8,090 nt of DNA from Oscillospiraceae bacterium (GTDB taxonomy: Bacteria; Bacillota; Clostridia; Oscillospirales; Ruminococcaceae): NCBI GenBank assembly GCA_031281115.1, contig JAITFV010000089.1:1-8090 (forward strand), written 5' to 3'. Below are positions 5,511 through 8,090 of the stretch, piece by piece. Position numbers and translations under genes: made by a program. Each line of letters starts with the position of its first letter. Position 1 is the first letter of the stretch. The notes beneath the pieces are model-generated. The model saw nothing but the letters and a program-made list of their open reading frames with translations. It was not told the DNA's origin and did no database searches.

Positions 5511-5548
5511 TAGACCTCTTGCGAAATTAAAAACGCAAGAGGTCTATT
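5511..5548 (+). terminator. Terminator hairpin after rubrerythrin
   Basis: A 13-bp perfect stem (5511-5523 with 5534-5546) with a 10-nt loop starts 8 nt after the stop codon. The T run is poor (TTGTT). The flagellin -35 box begins at 5550, only 4 nt past the stem. Confidence 0.75.
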
Positions 5549-5549
5549 G

Positions 5550-5578
5550 TTGACAAATAAATAATTATATGCTATACT
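5550..5578 (+). promoter_or_regulatory. Sigma-A promoter of the flagellin gene
   Basis: TTGACA (5550-5555), a 17-nt spacer and TATACT (5573-5578). The start would be near 5585. Ribosome site AGGAGG (5609-5614) lies 8 nt before the GTG start. No sigma-D (flagellar) type promoter was recognised here, which is unusual for a flagellin. Confidence 0.75.
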
Positions 5579-5622
5579 AACTATATATCGGTATTTTTAT
5601 TGTGATATAGGAGGAAGAAGCT

Positions 5623-6573
5623 GTGATTGTACGTAATAATCCCGGCACACAAAACATTGCGAACAGATTAAATAATACCACTAATCAATTGTGGAAAACT
5701 TCAAGCAATATTGCCTCCGGCTCCCGCATTAACCGCGCGTCTGCCGATGCGGCAGGGCTTGCTATTGCTATGAAGATGAGGACGCAAATAGGCGGAACCG
5801 GTCAGGCGCTCCGTAATGTTGCTGACGGTATGAGCCTGCTTCAAACCGCGGAAGGCGCGCTCGGCGGAACGCAGACAATGCTCGGGCGTATTGAAATGCT
5901 TTCGCTTCAAGCAGCGAACGGAACCCTCACCAACGAACAGCGCGGATTCATTCAACAGGAAATAGACCAAATCAAGTCTGAAATAAACAGAGTTGCGAGC
6001 GCTACTAATTTTAACGGTATCAACTTGCTTGACGGTTCGCTCTCGGCGCAAAACGGCGGCTTGGAATTAGTTGTTGATGAAAATAATGCTGATATTCCGG
6101 CAGATACGGATATTAATGGTGATTTGGAAGCGGCTGTAAAACCGGAGACAGGCTTGACATTGCAAATCGGTGCAAACGGTGTTGCTGACCAGCGGGTTAA
6201 TATTGAAATTGAGGCGATGAGCTCCCGCGCACTCAGAATATCCGGGCTTGATGTCACTACTGCGGGAAATGCTCTGAATGCAATTAACGATGCGGCAAGA
6301 GCAAGCGCTGCAGTATCCGAGCAAAGAGCCGCGCTCGGTGCGGCACAGAACAGGCTCGAACATACCGCGAATAATCTAATTACAACTTCTTACAACATGA
6401 CAGCATCAAAATCAAGAATCGCGGATGCCGATATGGCGGCAGAAATAATCGCTTTAACGGCGAACAACATTAAACAGCAGGCGCAAATCGCTATGATGTC
6501 GCACGATTTTAAAAACTCAAAAGGTGTTTGGAATCAATTGTTGAACAATACGCCGGTTAGTTTTAAGGCATAG
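5623..6573 (+). CDS. Short atypical flagellin
   Basis: This 316-aa protein would polymerise as flagellar filament subunit after export by the flagellar type III route; no Sec signal is present. The conserved N-terminal D0/D1 region includes IASGSRINRASADAAGLAIA (about 30-49), and ATNFNGINLLDG closes the N-terminal half. The C-terminal D1/D0 has SRIADADMAAEIIALT and NNIKQQAQIAMM. The middle region (about 145-205) is short, so the D2/D3 part is nearly absent. The end is unusual: after a GVWNQLL block, equivalent to the usual final GVLQLL, about 9 more residues follow (NNTPVSFKA). The start is GTG with a strong AGGAGG site. No fliS, fliD, csrA or other flagellar gene is adjacent. It may be a minor or alternative flagellin. 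Confidence 0.9.
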   Translation: MIVRNNPGTQNIANRLNNTTNQLWKTSSNIASGSRINRASADAAGLAIAMKMRTQIGGTGQALRNVADGMSLLQTAEGALGGTQTMLGRIEMLSLQAANGTLTNEQRGFIQQEIDQIKSEINRVASATNFNGINLLDGSLSAQNGGLELVVDENNADIPADTDINGDLEAAVKPETGLTLQIGANGVADQRVNIEIEAMSSRALRISGLDVTTAGNALNAINDAARASAAVSEQRAALGAAQNRLEHTANNLITTSYNMTASKSRIADADMAAEIIALTANNIKQQAQIAMMSHDFKNSKGVWNQLLNNTPVSFKA

Positions 6574-6589
6574 CTAAAAACAATTTAAC

Positions 6590-6622
6590 CCCCCGCGAAC
6601 ATTTAATTCGCGGGGGATATTT
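6590..6622. terminator. Bidirectional terminator between flagellin and SCP2-like gene
   Basis: CCCCCGCGAA (6590-6599) pairs perfectly with 6607-6616 around a 7-nt loop. T-rich sequence is present on both sides (ATATTTG rightward, GTTAAATTGTTTTT leftward), so it can end both convergent transcripts. Confidence 0.85.
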
Positions 6623-6656
6623 GTGCAATCTTTACAAAACCATCTTTAAACAAGAA

Positions 6657-7178
6657 TCAAACTAATTTTTTATCTTCGGGAATAATTTTCACCGCGTTCA
6701 CTGCAGCGCTGTCCTGAGTCAGAACCGGGCTTCCGGGAGAAGCGAGGGGTTTAGTTTTAGCGACTGCTTTTTTAATAGGAACCGCAGATTTTTTCACCGC
6801 TGAAGTTCTGGAAACGGTTTCTTTTTTCGGCTTTTTTACGGAATCCTTCTGAACCGCAGTACTGGCTAACTTATTTAATTCGAGCGCAAAATGATAGTCA
6901 CCTTGAACTTCAACCAAGCCGCCGGCAACTGCATCCTCAAGAGTGAATTTAGCGTTTGCAAGTTTAATAAAGTTTTCGCCCGAAGCTGTGAGCAATGCGC
7001 TCCTGTCTACATAGTCATACGGAGCGATTTCAAGAATACCGCCTCTGAACGCGACATAAAAACTTCCTTCACCCTCGCCGGATATGTTAAATTGAAACGC
7101 GAAGTCACCCTCGAGTTTACTTTTGTCAGCCTTTGAGTAAACTTTCTTAACGTCAGCGAAAATTTTTTCATATGTCAT
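6657..7178 (-). CDS. SCP2-domain-like protein with lysine-rich tail
   Basis: Predicted 173-aa soluble protein. Residues 1-105 resemble the SCP2 sterol/lipid-carrier fold used by many small Firmicute proteins: an N-terminal helix, then FAFQFNISGEGEGSFYVAF, GGILEIAPY, a helix with ENFIKLANAKFTLEDAVAGG, and VEVQGDYHFALELNKL. This fold usually binds a hydrophobic ligand, which is unknown here. Residues 108-150 form a Lys/Ala/Pro-rich, histone-H1-like segment (KKPKK and several KKxA motifs) that could bind nucleic acid or acidic surfaces. The last 20 or so are less basic. The ATG at 7178 is chosen because AAAGGAAGTG precedes it; an upstream extension to 7241 would run through the promoter. The SCP2 assignment is from pattern, not a search. 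Confidence 0.75.
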   Translation of the reverse strand: MTYEKIFADVKKVYSKADKSKLEGDFAFQFNISGEGEGSFYVAFRGGILEIAPYDYVDRSALLTASGENFIKLANAKFTLEDAVAGGLVEVQGDYHFALELNKLASTAVQKDSVKKPKKETVSRTSAVKKSAVPIKKAVAKTKPLASPGSPVLTQDSAAVNAVKIIPEDKKLV

Positions 7179-7212
7179 AACGACACTTCCTTTCGTTTTT
7201 GCAACTAAAGTT

Positions 7213-7241
7213 ATTATACCACAATCTAAAATAATATGCAA
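7213..7241 (-). promoter_or_regulatory. Promoter of the SCP2-like gene
   Basis: Minus strand: TATAAT (7213-7218) is perfect, with a 17-nt spacer and a weak -35, TTGCAT (7236-7241). Its -35 lies 24 nt from the -35 of the divergent promoter at 7266-7294, so the two may influence each other. Confidence 0.6.
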
Positions 7242-7265
7242 CCCAAAAACTGTACAAAAGTTTTA

Positions 7266-7294
7266 TTGACAAAAGGTGAATAAATATGTATAAT
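7266..7294 (+). promoter_or_regulatory. Consensus sigma-A promoter of the mgtE leader
   Basis: TTGACA (7266-7271), a 17-nt spacer and TATAAT (7289-7294) are perfect. The start would be near 7301. It is followed by AGGAGG (7312-7317) and a small ORF. It is the only convincing promoter before mgtE. Confidence 0.85.
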
Positions 7295-7324
7295 ATAATA
7301 AAGAAAGTTTTAGGAGGAGATTTT

Positions 7325-7414
7325 ATGCGTATTACAAATTTCGATGACCCTTTGCCGCCCCGAAGTAGCAATTACAGCATGAGAATAATACAGAGCATAA
7401 AACCGCCGTTGTAA
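7325..7414 (+). CDS. Candidate 29-aa leader peptide upstream of mgtE
   Basis: ATG at 7325 is placed 7 nt after a strong AGGAGG (7312-7317) and behind a perfect promoter, so translation is likely. The peptide has 29 residues, no signal or membrane helix, five prolines, an Asp-Asp-Pro-Leu-Pro-Pro run at residues 7-12 and Lys-Pro-Pro-Leu just before the stop. It is followed 15 nt later by an intrinsic terminator and then by mgtE. In E. coli and Salmonella, the mgtA leader peptide MgtL is also short and rich in acidic residues and Pro, and its translation state sets mgtA transcription. The same role is inferred here from layout and composition only. It could instead be a small free-standing protein. 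The amino-acid family is not recognised. Confidence 0.65.
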   Translation: MRITNFDDPLPPRSSNYSMRIIQSIKPPL

Positions 7415-7429
7415 ATTTGTGATAATACA

Positions 7430-7458
7430 GCGCCGCGCTTTTATGTGCGGTGTTTTTT
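7430..7458 (+). terminator. Intrinsic terminator between leader ORF and mgtE, possible attenuator
   Basis: Bases 7430-7438 pair with 7445-7453 (9 bp, three of them G-U) around a 6-nt loop, followed directly by six T (7453-7458). Because no promoter is visible between it and mgtE, mgtE expression should depend on reading through it. Bases 7399-7406 can pair with 7447-7455 (8 bp with one bulged G), which would disrupt this hairpin. Confidence 0.8.
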
Positions 7459-7490
7459 CATGTTCAAATTTCAAAGGAGAAAGAATAAGT

Positions 7491-7559
7491 TTGAAACAAA
7501 ATACGATTGAAACGGGGGAAACGCTGTTTTCATTCTTCTTTGGTGAAGAAAGGACTTAA
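7491..7559 (+). CDS. Candidate 22-aa ORF coupled to mgtE
   Basis: A TTG start at 7491 has AAAGGAGAA (7473-7481) 9 nt upstream, a better ribosome site than that of mgtE itself. The 22-residue product has a Phe-rich segment (LFSFFFGEE) and no known family. Its stop lies 7 nt before the mgtE ATG, and the mgtE ribosome site (AAAGGA, 7549-7554) lies within its last codons. A small hairpin, TTCTTC (7533-7538) with GAAGAA (7545-7550), touches that site, so ribosomes finishing this ORF could open it. The role as a coupling ORF is inferred, and the TTG start makes the call uncertain. Confidence 0.4.
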   Translation: MKQNTIETGETLFSFFFGEERT

Positions 7560-7566
7560 TGAAAAT

Positions 7567-8090
7567 ATGAAAGACTTTAAAATTTATGAAGAAATGCTCG
7601 ACAGCAGACAGTACAACGCGCTTCGGAGCGAGCTTTTAGACCACAACACAGCAGACATCGCGCAGCTCATTGAAAACATAAAAGTTGACAAAGCGGTGCT
7701 TATTTTCCGTATGCTGCCAAAAGATATGGAGGCAGAAATATTCGCCGAATTATTACCGGACACGCAAAAAGCGTTAATCGGTATTTTCAGCGAGACGGAA
7801 ATCCAAGCCATAATTGAAGAACTTTTCCTTGATGACGCAGTTGACTTTATTGAGGAAATGCCTGCCGGAATCGCGAAAAAAGTTCTCGCTAATGCGAAGC
7901 CGGAAATTCGCGATGAAATTAACCGTCTGCTTAAATATCCGGAAGACAGCGCCGGAAGCATAATGACTGTCGAGTATGTTGACCTTAAAAGAGAAATGAC
8001 GGTACGCGAAGCATTCACGCGGATTCGTAAGACAGGAACAGACAAGGAAACGATTTACACCTGCTACGTCACAGATTCGGAGCGGAAGCT
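7567..8090 (+). CDS. mgtE: Magnesium transporter MgtE, N-terminal part (cut by window end)
   Basis: The frame is open from ATG 7567 to the window end, covering 174 codons of a family usually about 450 aa. MgtE is a homodimeric Mg2+ channel whose cytoplasmic N and CBS domains close the pore when Mg2+ is high. Visible here are the helical N domain (residues about 1-125), with repeats around LLPKDMEAEIFAELLPD-like blocks and LDDAVDFIEEMP, and the start of the CBS region with YPEDSAGSIMTVEYV (about 125-139), a family hallmark. Many acidic residues suit Mg2+ sensing. The membrane domain lies beyond the window. AAAGGA (7549-7554) is 12 nt upstream, rather far, supporting coupling to the preceding small ORF. 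An ATG at 7559 is followed by a stop after three codons and is discounted. Confidence 0.93.
   Translation, partial: MKDFKIYEEMLDSRQYNALRSELLDHNTADIAQLIENIKVDKAVLIFRMLPKDMEAEIFAELLPDTQKALIGIFSETEIQAIIEELFLDDAVDFIEEMPAGIAKKVLANAKPEIRDEINRLLKYPEDSAGSIMTVEYVDLKREMTVREAFTRIRKTGTDKETIYTCYVTDSERK

Noticed and set aside
5550..5622. Sigma-D promoter for flagellin
   Set aside because: No TAAA followed 14-16 nt later by a GCCGATAA-like box was found.
7295..7566. M-box (Mg2+) riboswitch before mgtE
   Set aside because: The conserved M-box sequence blocks were not seen; a covariance search is needed to be certain.
7584..8045. Long leftward open frame antisense to mgtE
   Set aside because: The plus strand clearly encodes MgtE with family motifs; the antisense frame is Ser-rich and lacks a ribosome site or recognisable domain.

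Overview
The window looks like chromosomal DNA from an anaerobic, endospore-forming, probably motile low-to-mid-GC Firmicute of the class Clostridia. Three things support this: the block mazG-hup-rqcP-yabP-yabQ-divIC, whose yabP and yabQ members occur in spore formers; a rubrerythrin, typical of anaerobes; and a flagellin. The promoters are near-perfect sigma-A type (TTGACA, 17 nt, TATAAT). Species cannot be named from the sequence alone.

Layout. Positions 1-1800 hold two leftward genes, each with its own promoter: a zinc-ribbon/TPR protein (71-664) and an exported, cysteine-rich, probably membrane-anchored protein (770-1534) with a leader of about 200 nt full of hairpins. Positions 1-61 and 1588-2036 carry several AT-rich and GC-rich palindromes that look like a dispersed repeat family. 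Positions 1939-4852 hold the rightward housekeeping, sporulation and division cluster: MazG pyrophosphohydrolase, HU, RqcP, YabP, YabQ and DivIC. It has an internal terminator after hup, a sigma-E-like promoter before yabP, a 74-nt overlap of yabQ with divIC, and a final terminator. Next come a rubrerythrin (4960-5502) and an atypical stand-alone flagellin (5623-6573), each with its own promoter and terminator. A leftward SCP2-domain protein with a basic tail (6657-7178) converges on the flagellin and shares its terminator.

The right end (7266-8090) is the most interesting part. A strong promoter drives a 29-codon ORF containing Asp-Asp-Pro-Leu-Pro-Pro and ending Lys-Pro-Pro-Leu. An intrinsic terminator follows, then a 22-codon ORF, then mgtE (Mg2+ channel/transporter, cut by the window end). 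No other promoter is visible before mgtE and no M-box riboswitch was recognised. This arrangement recalls the proline/acid-rich leader peptide MgtL of enterobacterial mgtA. It suggests, without proving, a leader-peptide attenuator for Mg2+ uptake in a Firmicute.

Links between genes: HU, RqcP (rescue of stalled 50S subunits) and MazG are growth functions. YabP and YabQ act in the mother cell at engulfment and cortex formation. DivIC acts at the septum. The flanking genes look like independent units rather than parts of one pathway.
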